DNA of 40,292 bases from the NCBI GenBank assembly GCA_024689485.1, contig JAILDK010000056.1, positions 1 to 40,292 on the forward strand, written 5' to 3'. The stretch comes from Fibrobacter sp. (GTDB lineage: Bacteria; Fibrobacterota; Fibrobacteria; Fibrobacterales; Fibrobacteraceae). Positions within the stretch are counted from its first letter, which is position 1, and every line of letters begins with the position of its first letter. The position numbers and the translations under genes are program-made. Below, in pieces: positions 23,441 through 31,549 of this stretch. The notes under the pieces are model-generated. The model was not told the origin of the DNA and did no database searches. It saw only the letters and a program-made list of their open reading frames with translations.

Positions 23441-26400
23441 TTAACGGCGACGCTTGTTGCCCTTCTTCGCATCCGAAGAAGAAGAAGACTTCGGCGTTTC
23501 GTTACCGGAATTGCGGATGTCCTTCATCTTGAAGTTCACGTTGATTTCAGCGGTTTCCACCTTGGAGGAAGCGCCTTCCTTATCCGTGAGCTTGAAGCCG
23601 AATTCGTCGAGGCCGTAGAAGCCCTTATTCGGCTTGTACACGAAGGAACCATCCTTTTCATTGATTTCGACCTTACCGTTCTGCGGGCGACGAACGAGCG
23701 AGACGCGAGCGTCCAGCTTGCCATCCGGGTCGAAAGCACCTTCGAGGAGGCCTTCCTTCGCATTCACGTTCAGCGTTTCGCCTTCCTTCGTCTGGTAAGA
23801 CTTGGACATAGCGACCGGAGGATCGTTCACCGGAATAACGGTAAACTTCGCAGAGGTCTTGGCGGAAGCGCCTTCCGGGTCCGTCACCGTGAAGGTGATC
23901 GTTTCCGGAGCACCATTCCAGTGTTCATACGGCTGCTTGATCGTCACAATGTTACGAGCCTTGTCGTGATCGACAACGAGCTTCTTGTTGCCCGTAATCG
24001 TCCACTTGAGTTCGTTAAAGCTGTTGTCGCGGTCACGCACGTACTGGTCGAGCTTGAGCGTTGCGAGAACGCCCTTGTTCGCATCTTCGCGCATCGTCAC
24101 GTCGTGGATCGGACGGATTTCCGGAACCGCATTCACATGCTTCACTTCGAAATTCACCGGAACCTTTGCCACTGCACCAGCCGGATCCTTCACGATGAAC
24201 GTGATGGTTTCCTTGCCGAACCAGTCTGCACGGCTCGGGCGAACGATCGCTTCGCGACCGCCGTTGATCATCACTTCGAGGTGACGGTTGCCAGAGATAG
24301 ACCAGCGAAGTTCATTCGGCTTGTGGTCCGGATCCTTCACATACTTGTCGAGCTTGATCGGAGCAAACTTCTTGCCTTCATTCGTCACCATGTCCGGAAT
24401 CTTGGAGAGTACCGGAGGATCGTTCACCGGAATCACCACGAACTGGATGTCGAGAGAAGCCTTTTCGCCAGACGGATCATAAGCGTTGACCTTCACCTGG
24501 TCCTTACCGTTCCAATACTTATTCGGGATCGTCACGGTCAAGACACCAGCGTCAGAGATATCGTAAGAGAGCGGATGCTTCACGGTCGGGCGCTTTGCCT
24601 TACCCATGCGGCCACGCTTATCCTTCTTAGCCGGTTCACCGTCATCGATAGACCAGCTGAGGTCGGAAGCGTCATTATCCGGATCCACAACGAGCTTCGA
24701 GAGATCGATCGGGGAGAACTGATTCTTTTCCTTGATCTGCTGAACCGGGAGCTTGTTGAAGTGCGGCGGGTCGTTCACCGGGGTCACCTTGAACGTGCTC
24801 TTCACACTTGCACCAGCACCAGCCGGATCCTTCGCCGTGAAGACGACAGTTTCCGTACCGTTCCAGTATTCATCCGGAGTCGTGATGTTCACACGAGAAC
24901 CGCGGATATCGAACTTGAGAGCCTTGTTACCAGAAACAACCCAAGTGATTTCATTCGGACGGTTATCCGGGTCGCTCACATACTTCGAAAGATCGATCGG
25001 AGCGAAGCGTTCCTTTTCCTTAATGGTCTGGCCCGGGATAGCCTTGAGCACCGGAGCATCATTCACCGGAGTCACGGTGAAGACGAGCTGCTGAACATCA
25101 CGGCCACCTTCCGGATCGCGGACGGTCACATTGATCTTTTCAGAACCGTTCCAGTACTTGTCCGGAGTCGTCACAACGAGCTGGTTCTTCTTATTGATAG
25201 AAGCCTTGAGGCCGCGCGGCTGAGAGACTTCGAAGGTCAGAGCGGACTTCGAATGATCCGGATCCTTCACGTAGTCGAGGAGGTTGATCGGAGCGAAGTG
25301 TTCCTTTTCCTTGATCGTCTGGTTCGGAATCTTGTCGAATGTCGGAGGATCGTTCACCGAGAGGACTTCGAGATTGATCGTCTTGGAATCCTTCGCGCCT
25401 TCCGGGTCAGCCACGGTGAAGGTCACCGAGCGCTTGCCGTTCCAGTACTTGTTCGGGACAGCGATGTGAGCGACATGCTTGTCGTCAATCGTCACGGTCA
25501 AATCGTCAGCCTTCTTTTCTTCAGCCTTCGGTTCTTCCTTCGCCTTCTTGCCCTTCTTCGCCTTCTTCTTCGGAGCCGGAGCAGGAGCGTCAGCGTTCTT
25601 CACAACTGCAGTCCAGGTCAGCTGACTGTTACGATGGTCAGCATCATGCACAAAGTTGTCGAGCGGAATATCCTTGAACTGAGCCTTTTCCTTGATGGTC
25701 TGGCTCGGAATGTCCTTCAGAACCGGAGCGTCGTTCACCGAGGTGATTTCGAAGGTCACCATCGTCGAAGCAGAAGCACCCTTCGGATCCGAGACCGTGA
25801 GAGTCAAGGTTTCCGGCTTGCACCAGAAGTACTTGTTCGGAGCAGAGACAACGAGCTTTCTTGCAGAAGTGATTTCTGCCTTCAAGTTCTTGTTGCCAGA
25901 GACATTCCACTTCATTTCGGACGGCTTGTTGTCCGGATCCTTCACGAATTCATCGAGAGCGACCGGCTTGAAGGTTTCCTTTTCCTTGATCTTCTGGCTC
26001 GGAATCTTGGAGAGCACAGGAGGATCGTTCACTTCCGTCACGACGAAGTCCATCTTATGAGATGCCTTGCCGCCTTCCGGATCGGTTACCGTGAAGGTAA
26101 TCGTTTCCTTACCGTGCCACTGAGCATCCGGGACCTTCACCTGAACAGTGTTGTCCTTGTTCAAAGTCACCTTGAGCTGACGATTGCCCTGGAAGCTCCA
26201 CTTGAGCTGCTTTGCAGAGTGGTCTGCATCCGTAGCGAGAGTAGAGAGGTCGATCGTCTTGAACGTGCCGCCTTCGCGGATCGTTTCGCCCTTCGGAGCG
26301 TTAGCCGAAATCACCGGAATATCGTTAATGGACTTCACCGTGAAGGTAGCAGAAGAGCTAGCCTTTGCACCTTCCGGGTCCGTTGCCGTGAAGGTAATCT

Positions 26401-29400
26401 TCGCAGCACCGTTCCAGTACTTGTTCGGAATCACGATCTTGGCAACGTGATTATTATCGATATTCACCGTCAGGCCATCTGCAGAAGAGGATTCTTCTTC
26501 ATCAGCAGCCTTCTTACCCTTCTTACCCTTCTTCGGAGCCGGGTTTGCATTCACCTTAGAGACCTTGTAGGTCCACTGGATCGCGTTCAGCTTGTGGTCC
26601 GGATCCTTGATCATATCGTCAAGCTTGATCGGAGCAAACTGCTTCTTTTCATCGATCGTCTGATCCTTGAGTTCGCGCACAAAGACCGGCGGATCGTTCA
26701 CAGAGATCACTTCGAAGGTTACCGTGCGGGAATCCTTCGCGCCTTCCGGATCCATCACCGTGAAGGTCACGGTTTCCTTACCGTACCAGTACTTGTTCGG
26801 AGTCTTGATCGAAACCTTGTGGCTCGGGGTCATGGCAAACTTGAGAACCTTGTTACCCTGAATATCCCACTTGAGCTTGTTCTTCGGATGGTCGAGATCG
26901 GAAACGTAATCATCCAATTCGATATCCTTGAATTCCTGCTTTTCCTTGATGGTCTGGCCCGGAATATCCTTCATCACCGGAGGATCGTTCACAGACTTTG
27001 CCGTGAGCTGAACCGTCTGGCGAGACGATGCGCCGGCCGGGTCGGTCACCATGAAGGTCACCTTTTCAGAGCCGTTCCAGAGCTTATTCGGGGTCTTGAT
27101 CGAAGCCACGCCATCCTTCGAGATGGAGATCTTCAAATCCTTATTGCCGGTAATCGTCCACTTGAGAGACTTGAACGAATCATCCGGATCCTTCACAAGT
27201 TCTGCAAGGTTGATGTCCTTGAATTCTTCCTTTTCGACAATGATCTGGTCATTGATCTTTGCAAGAACCGGAGCATCGTTGATGGACTTCACCGTGAAGG
27301 TAGCCGTCTGGGAAGCCTTGCCGCCTTCCGGATCCGTCACGACGAATTCGATTTCATTCGAACCATTCCAATACTTATCCGGAGCGACAACCGTAGCGAC
27401 GAGAGTCTTCGGATCGACCTTCACCGTCAAACCGTTCTTTGCACCCTTGACATTGAATGCCCAGGTGAGGTCCTGAATCTTGTGATCCGGATCCTTCACG
27501 ATTTCAGCGAGCTTGATCGGAGCGAACTGCTTCTTTTCATCGATCGTCTGGTCGTTGATCTTCTTCACGAATTCCGGAGCGTCGTTCACCGATTCCACGG
27601 TGAAGGTCACCTTGCGAGAATCCTTTGCACCTTCCGGGTCCACGACTTCGAAGACGAAGGTTTCAGAACCGTGCCAGTACTTGTCCGGGATAATCACAGA
27701 GAATTCATGCTGCGGATCAATCTTGAACTTGAGATCCTTATTGCCCGTGATATTCCACTTGAGCTTGCTATTCGGATGGTCGAGATCCTTGACGTAGTCG
27801 TCCAACTTGATCGCCTTGAACTGACCCTTTTCCTTGATCGTCTGAGACGGGATGTCCTTCATGACCGGAGCGTCGTTGATGGACTTCACCGTAAAGACAG
27901 CGGTCTGCTTTGCGGAAGCACCTTCCGGGTCCGTCACCGTGAAGGTGATCTTTTCAGAACCGTTCCAGAGCTGATTCGGAATCACGATGGTTGCCGTACC
28001 GGCCTTGTCGATATTGACCTTGAGATCCTTGTTGCCAGAGATCGTCCACTTGAGCTGATCGAAGGAGTGGTCTGCATCGGAAACGAGTTCGGCGAGGTTG
28101 ATCGGGGCGAACTGAGCCTTTTCATCAATCGTCTGAGACTTGATTTCCTTGAGTTCCGGAGCGTCATTCACCGACTGCACCGTGAAGGTTGCCGATTCAG
28201 AGGTCTTAGCACCTTCCGGGTCCGTCACCGTAAAGGTCACGACGTTTGCACCGTTCCAGAACTTGTTCGGAATTGCAATCGTTGCCACGAGCTTTGCATC
28301 GAGATTCACCTGGAGATCGCCCTGGGTGTTCTTCACGCCCGGAGCCGGCTTCACATCGACAGCAACAGTGAGGTCAGAAAGCTTGTGGTCCGCATCCTTG
28401 ACCATTTCACCCAAGTTGATAGTCTTGAACTGAGACTTTTCCTTGATTGTCTGATCCTGAATCTTCTTGACAAATTCCGGAGCGTCGTTCACCGATTCCA
28501 CGGTGAAGTTAACGGTACGTTCGTCAGAAGCGCCTTCCGGGTCCGTGACCTTGAAGGTAATCGCTTCAGAACCGTGCCAGTACTTGCTCGGGAGCTTGAA
28601 GGAAGCCTTGCGGTTTGCATCGAGGGAAACCTTGATGTCCTTGTTGCCCGTGATCGTCCACTTCAGCTGATTTGCGGCGTGGTCGAGATCGCTCACGAAC
28701 TTATCGAGTTCAACCGGCTTGAATTCTTCCTTTTCCTTGATCGTCTGAGACGGGATGTCCTTCATGACCGGAGCGTCGTTGATGGACTTCACCGTGAACT
28801 TGACCGTTGCAGAAGCCTTGCCGTTATCCGGGTCGGTAGCGGTGAAGGTCACCGTTTCGGAACCGTTCCAGTTGATGTCCGGAGTCTGGATGGAGACCAT
28901 GCGGTTGTTGTCCACATTGACCTTCAATTCCTTGTTGCCAGAAACGGAAATCTTCAACTGAGAAAGATCGTGGTCTGCATCAGAGAGATAATCGTCGAGA
29001 GCAAAGCCATCGAACATCGCCTTTTCTTCAATCGTCTGATCCGGAATCTTCTTGAAGACCGGGAGATCGTTGATCGAGCGGACGGTGAGCTTCACTTCCT
29101 GCTTGGCTTCAGCGCCTTCCGGGTCAATCACCTTGAACGTTGCGACAGCGGCGCCGTTCCAATAGGTGTCCGGAATTTCAACCTTAGCGACATGCTTTTC
29201 GTCGATGTTCACAAAGAGCGGGCCAGTCGGATGTTCCTTGCCAACGCTCTTCACTTCGACTTCCCAAGAAAGTTCTTCCTTCTTGTGGTCGTCATCCTTC
29301 ACAAATTCATCGAGGTTAATTTGTGCGAACTGCTTCTTTTCATCAATCGTCTGAGCCGGGATCTGCTTCACGAACTGCGGAACGTCGTTCACAGATTCGA

Positions 29401-30682
29401 CAGTGAAGTTTGCCTGAGCCTCAGCACTTGCACCTTCCGGATCCGTGACCTTGAAGTTGATCGTTTCGGAGCCATTCCAAAGAGCGTTCGGAATCAAAAT
29501 CTTTGCCGTCTTACCCGCAAGCTGGACCTTGAGATCCTTGTTGCCAGAGAATTCCCACTTCAGTTGTTCGAACTTGTGGTCAATATCCTTGACATACTTG
29601 CTGAGATCGATCGGCTGGAACTGCTGCTTTTCCTGGATTGTCTGATCCGGAATCATTTCAACAAATTCCGGAGCGTCGTTCACAGACTTCACCGTGAAAG
29701 AAGTCTTGAAGCTTGCAGAAGCGCCCTTCGGATCGGTTGCCTTGAATTCAAACGTTTCGGTCGGGCCATTCCAGTTTTCGTTCGGAATGACGACTTCGGC
29801 AACGCCGTACTTGTCGATCTTGACCTTCAGGTCCTTTCCGCCAGAAACAGACCACTTGATCTTCGAAACGTCATCATCGACGTCGCTGACGAGGTCAGAA
29901 AGGTTGATCGGTTCAAACTGTTCCTTTTCATTGATCGTCTGATCCGGAGCCTTCTGAACGATCGGAGCGTCATTGATCGGATTGACCGTGAAGTTTGCAT
30001 CGGTCTTAGCGGAAGCGTATTCGCCATCCGTCGCAATGAACGTAATCTTATATGCGCCGTACCAGTTCGTATCCGGAACGACGACGTTAGCGATGCGGTC
30101 CTTCGAAATTTCGACGGAGAGTTCGCCTTCTGCCTGATCCTTTGCAATCGGGGTCAGTTCATATTCCCAAGCGATCTGATCCTTCGGATGATCGACGTCT
30201 TCAACATAGTTGTCGAGCTTAATCGGGGCAAACTTCTTGCCTTCATCGATCGTCTGGTCAGGGATCTTCGAAACGACCGGCGGGTTGTTCACCGATTCGA
30301 CTGTGAAATTCACGGTTTCAGAGCTCGAAGCACCCTTTGTATCTGTAACAGTAAACGTGATGTCTTCAGAACCGTTCCAATATTGGTTCGGGGCCTGAAT
30401 GGTCACCACGTGTTTGTCTTCTTTCACTACCAGATTCTTATTACCGGTAATCTTCCACTTAAGAGCTTCAGGAGCATCTTCAGGATCACTGACAAATTCA
30501 TCCAATTTAATGGGGGCGAATTTACCACCTTCTTGAATCGATTCTCCCGGAATGCCATTCAGGGATGGGGGATTATTTTCAGAAGCCGGCTGAGCTTCCT
30601 GCGGGGCATCTTGTGCAAATGCACCACTAGCAAGCACTGCCGCTGTTAAAAACAATGCAGATACTGATTTCTTTTGACTCAT
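23441..30682 (-). CDS. Giant secreted protein of about 23 cadherin/Ig-like tandem domains
   Basis: 2413 aa. The ATG has GGAG eight bases upstream. The signal peptide ends SGAFA, giving a mature N-terminus QDAPQEAQ. From about residue 42 the protein is almost only tandem domains of 95-105 residues (longer where loops are inserted): each opens with QTIxEKxxFxPI, has DxDH, LKWTITGNKDLKV, a PNKYWNGSE strand, FTVTDPEGA, and closes with FTVKSVNDAP. The NDAP and DxDH elements resemble cadherin calcium-binding sites. Domains 2, 5, 8, 11, 14, 17 and 20 are long forms, so the true unit is three domains. Domain 23 is divergent (YKPNKGFYGLDEFGF), the common tandem-95/Big_9 type. The tail is Ser-rich, then basic (KKGNKRRR). 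No sorting domain or catalytic motif is seen. Likely a long surface or matrix adhesin; role unproven. Confidence 0.88.
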   Translation of the reverse strand: MSQKKSVSALFLTAAVLASGAFAQDAPQEAQPASENNPPSLNGIPGESIQEGGKFAPIKLDEFVSDPEDAPEALKWKITGNKNLVVKEDKHVVTIQAPNQYWNGSEDITFTVTDTKGASSSETVNFTVESVNNPPVVSKIPDQTIDEGKKFAPIKLDNYVEDVDHPKDQIAWEYELTPIAKDQAEGELSVEISKDRIANVVVPDTNWYGAYKITFIATDGEYASAKTDANFTVNPINDAPIVQKAPDQTINEKEQFEPINLSDLVSDVDDDVSKIKWSVSGGKDLKVKIDKYGVAEVVIPNENWNGPTETFEFKATDPKGASASFKTSFTVKSVNDAPEFVEMIPDQTIQEKQQFQPIDLSKYVKDIDHKFEQLKWEFSGNKDLKVQLAGKTAKILIPNALWNGSETINFKVTDPEGASAEAQANFTVESVNDVPQFVKQIPAQTIDEKKQFAQINLDEFVKDDDHKKEELSWEVEVKSVGKEHPTGPLFVNIDEKHVAKVEIPDTYWNGAAVATFKVIDPEGAEAKQEVKLTVRSINDLPVFKKIPDQTIEEKAMFDGFALDDYLSDADHDLSQLKISVSGNKELKVNVDNNRMVSIQTPDINWNGSETVTFTATDPDNGKASATVKFTVKSINDAPVMKDIPSQTIKEKEEFKPVELDKFVSDLDHAANQLKWTITGNKDIKVSLDANRKASFKLPSKYWHGSEAITFKVTDPEGASDERTVNFTVESVNDAPEFVKKIQDQTIKEKSQFKTINLGEMVKDADHKLSDLTVAVDVKPAPGVKNTQGDLQVNLDAKLVATIAIPNKFWNGANVVTFTVTDPEGAKTSESATFTVQSVNDAPELKEIKSQTIDEKAQFAPINLAELVSDADHSFDQLKWTISGNKDLKVNIDKAGTATIVIPNQLWNGSEKITFTVTDPEGASAKQTAVFTVKSINDAPVMKDIPSQTIKEKGQFKAIKLDDYVKDLDHPNSKLKWNITGNKDLKFKIDPQHEFSVIIPDKYWHGSETFVFEVVDPEGAKDSRKVTFTVESVNDAPEFVKKINDQTIDEKKQFAPIKLAEIVKDPDHKIQDLTWAFNVKGAKNGLTVKVDPKTLVATVVAPDKYWNGSNEIEFVVTDPEGGKASQTATFTVKSINDAPVLAKINDQIIVEKEEFKDINLAELVKDPDDSFKSLKWTITGNKDLKISISKDGVASIKTPNKLWNGSEKVTFMVTDPAGASSRQTVQLTAKSVNDPPVMKDIPGQTIKEKQEFKDIELDDYVSDLDHPKNKLKWDIQGNKVLKFAMTPSHKVSIKTPNKYWYGKETVTFTVMDPEGAKDSRTVTFEVISVNDPPVFVRELKDQTIDEKKQFAPIKLDDMIKDPDHKLNAIQWTYKVSKVNANPAPKKGKKGKKAADEEESSSADGLTVNIDNNHVAKIVIPNKYWNGAAKITFTATDPEGAKASSSATFTVKSINDIPVISANAPKGETIREGGTFKTIDLSTLATDADHSAKQLKWSFQGNRQLKVTLNKDNTVQVKVPDAQWHGKETITFTVTDPEGGKASHKMDFVVTEVNDPPVLSKIPSQKIKEKETFKPVALDEFVKDPDNKPSEMKWNVSGNKNLKAEITSARKLVVSAPNKYFWCKPETLTLTVSDPKGASASTMVTFEITSVNDAPVLKDIPSQTIKEKAQFKDIPLDNFVHDADHRNSQLTWTAVVKNADAPAPAPKKKAKKGKKAKEEPKAEEKKADDLTVTIDDKHVAHIAVPNKYWNGKRSVTFTVADPEGAKDSKTINLEVLSVNDPPTFDKIPNQTIKEKEHFAPINLLDYVKDPDHSKSALTFEVSQPRGLKASINKKNQLVVTTPDKYWNGSEKINVTVRDPEGGRDVQQLVFTVTPVNDAPVLKAIPGQTIKEKERFAPIDLSKYVSDPDNRPNEITWVVSGNKALKFDIRGSRVNITTPDEYWNGTETVVFTAKDPAGAGASVKSTFKVTPVNDPPHFNKLPVQQIKEKNQFSPIDLSKLVVDPDNDASDLSWSIDDGEPAKKDKRGRMGKAKRPTVKHPLSYDISDAGVLTVTIPNKYWNGKDQVKVNAYDPSGEKASLDIQFVVIPVNDPPVLSKIPDMVTNEGKKFAPIKLDKYVKDPDHKPNELRWSISGNRHLEVMINGGREAIVRPSRADWFGKETITFIVKDPAGAVAKVPVNFEVKHVNAVPEIRPIHDVTMREDANKGVLATLKLDQYVRDRDNSFNELKWTITGNKKLVVDHDKARNIVTIKQPYEHWNGAPETITFTVTDPEGASAKTSAKFTVIPVNDPPVAMSKSYQTKEGETLNVNAKEGLLEGAFDPDGKLDARVSLVRRPQNGKVEINEKDGSFVYKPNKGFYGLDEFGFKLTDKEGASSKVETAEINVNFKMKDIRNSGNETPKSSSSSDAKKGNKRRR
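24117..30560 (-). repeat. Seven copies of a three-domain (about 301-codon) higher-order repeat
   Basis: Coding repeats inside the giant gene. Near-identical DNA segments recur exactly 903 bp apart: GATGTCCTTCATGACCGGAG at 27851 and 28754, and ATTCCGGAGCGTCGTTCACC at 27571 and 28474. 903 bp equals 301 codons, or three domains. Each triplet is short domain, long domain, short domain. The copies in the middle are most alike; end copies have diverged. Confidence 0.82.
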
Positions 30683-30894
30683 TTACGATCTCCAATAAGA
30701 TCAATCCATGACGAAATCCAACCACAGGGTGAGGTCCGACCCGTCATAACCACTACACATCCGATTCACCACTTTTAGACCCCAAAAGCCAAAGGTGATG
30801 GACGTCACCAAATATAAAGTTTTTATTACGAAACATGGACCGTTTTCTTTGAAGAAAATCCACAATTTCTAGACAAAAATATGACACAAAAACG

Positions 30895-30915
30895 GCGAAA
30901 TTTTAAAAATTTCGC
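30895..30915. promoter_or_regulatory. Perfect AT-rich palindrome upstream of the giant gene
   Basis: GCGAAATTTT and AAAATTTCGC, 10-bp arms around one central base, 213 bp upstream of the giant gene start. With no room for a loop, it reads more like a dimeric protein-binding site than an RNA hairpin. No regulator identified. Confidence 0.4.
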
Positions 30916-31028
30916 ACATTTTAGAAGATAAGTCCTTGACTCGCAACAAGTTACGAAAGGGGAGTCGCACTGCTGAATTTCTTTTCAGCAAAAAAGCGGA
31001 TTATTCAAAAACCGGTGAATATTGTCCC

Positions 31029-31061
31029 AAAATCGCTTTTCAATGACAAAAAAGCGATTTT
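31029..31061. promoter_or_regulatory. 12-bp inverted repeat enclosing a -35 element
   Basis: AAAATCGCTTTT and AAAAGCGATTTT, perfect 12-bp arms with a nine-base centre (CAATGACAA). The centre contains most of the -35 hexamer of the promoter at 31043-31071. It could be an operator or, less likely, a terminator for antisense transcription. Confidence 0.45.
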
Positions 31062-31071
31062 TAACTATTTT
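31043..31071 (+). promoter_or_regulatory. Candidate promoter for the hypothetical protein / M23 genes
   Basis: ATGACA, 17-base spacer, TATTTT. The predicted start near 31078 leaves about 25 bases before the ATG at 31103. Confidence 0.45.
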
Positions 31072-31102
31072 AAGCTAAAATTTGTTCAACAACGGGACTT
31101 CT

Positions 31103-31537
31103 ATGAAATTTGTTTTCCTTTGCGACGACATTTACCTCAAGGGTGATTATGCCGCTTTCGTCAATAACTTTCCCACAAATCACGAACTGGTGACCATGTC
31201 TGGTGAAGCTTTCCTGCAAGCAAAGGGCTTCCCGGAGAACACCTTCGGTCTTCTCGTTGAACGCTTCACCTGGCAGAAGAACTTCAGCTTGTTCCGTTAT
31301 TTCGGACTGATCCCGGTTCTCGAAACCGTTCCGCTCGCCGTCGTGAGCCGTGCTCGTCGTTTTGAACCGCTTAAGGGTCGCAGCGCTCTCCGCGGTCAGG
31401 AAATGATCGTGACGCCGAACGCTTCCTCTGAAGAACTCTACACGATGATCGACAAGTTCGTCGCTGCTCCTCCTCAGATGCACAGCTATCCGCGCTGCGC
31501 CTGCAAGGTTCCGGCTAAGAAAACGGCTGCTATCTAA
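31103..31537 (+). CDS. Hypothetical protein, 144 aa
   Basis: Starts MKFVFLCDDIYLKGDY at 31103; an in-frame TTG at 31082 is possible but unlikely. No signal peptide or membrane segment, so probably cytoplasmic. The pattern is mixed alpha/beta: an N-terminal strand FVFLCDD, LVERFTWQKNFSLFRYFGL, then VLETVPLAVVSRARRFEPLK and MIVTPNASSEELYTMIDKFV. A cysteine pair (PRCACK) lies near the C-terminus. I do not recognise the family. The M23 peptidase gene follows after 12 bases in the same direction, so the two are probably co-transcribed and may be functionally linked. Confidence 0.7.
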   Translation: MKFVFLCDDIYLKGDYAAFVNNFPTNHELVTMSGEAFLQAKGFPENTFGLLVERFTWQKNFSLFRYFGLIPVLETVPLAVVSRARRFEPLKGRSALRGQEMIVTPNASSEELYTMIDKFVAAPPQMHSYPRCACKVPAKKTAAI

Positions 31538-31549
31538 TTTTTCGGGTAC

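Larger units (their letters stand above)
30683..31102. other. 420-bp AT-rich divergent intergenic region
   Basis: Separates the giant gene (minus) from a hypothetical gene (plus). It holds three inverted repeats: 30895-30915, 30971-30990 (TGCTGAA arms, followed by six A on the plus strand so not a terminator) and 31029-31061. It also holds a candidate plus-strand promoter at 31043-31071. No convincing minus-strand promoter for the giant gene could be picked out, and no RNA gene was recognised. Confidence 0.6.

Noticed and set aside
24117-30560. Regular DNA repeats as a CRISPR or satellite array
   Set aside because: The period is in whole codons, substitutions are mostly synonymous or conservative, and the repeats encode tandem domains.
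23384-30649. A 2421-codon plus-strand frame as a real giant gene
   Set aside because: It mirrors the repeat gene codon for codon, has no signal peptide or ribosome-binding site, and its repeats are only the complement of the real domains. The minus-strand product has a signal peptide, conserved domains and a terminator.
30971-30990. Hairpin TGCTGAA/TTCAGCA as a terminator
   Set aside because: On the plus strand it is followed by A residues, and on the minus strand the T run lies before rather than after the stem.
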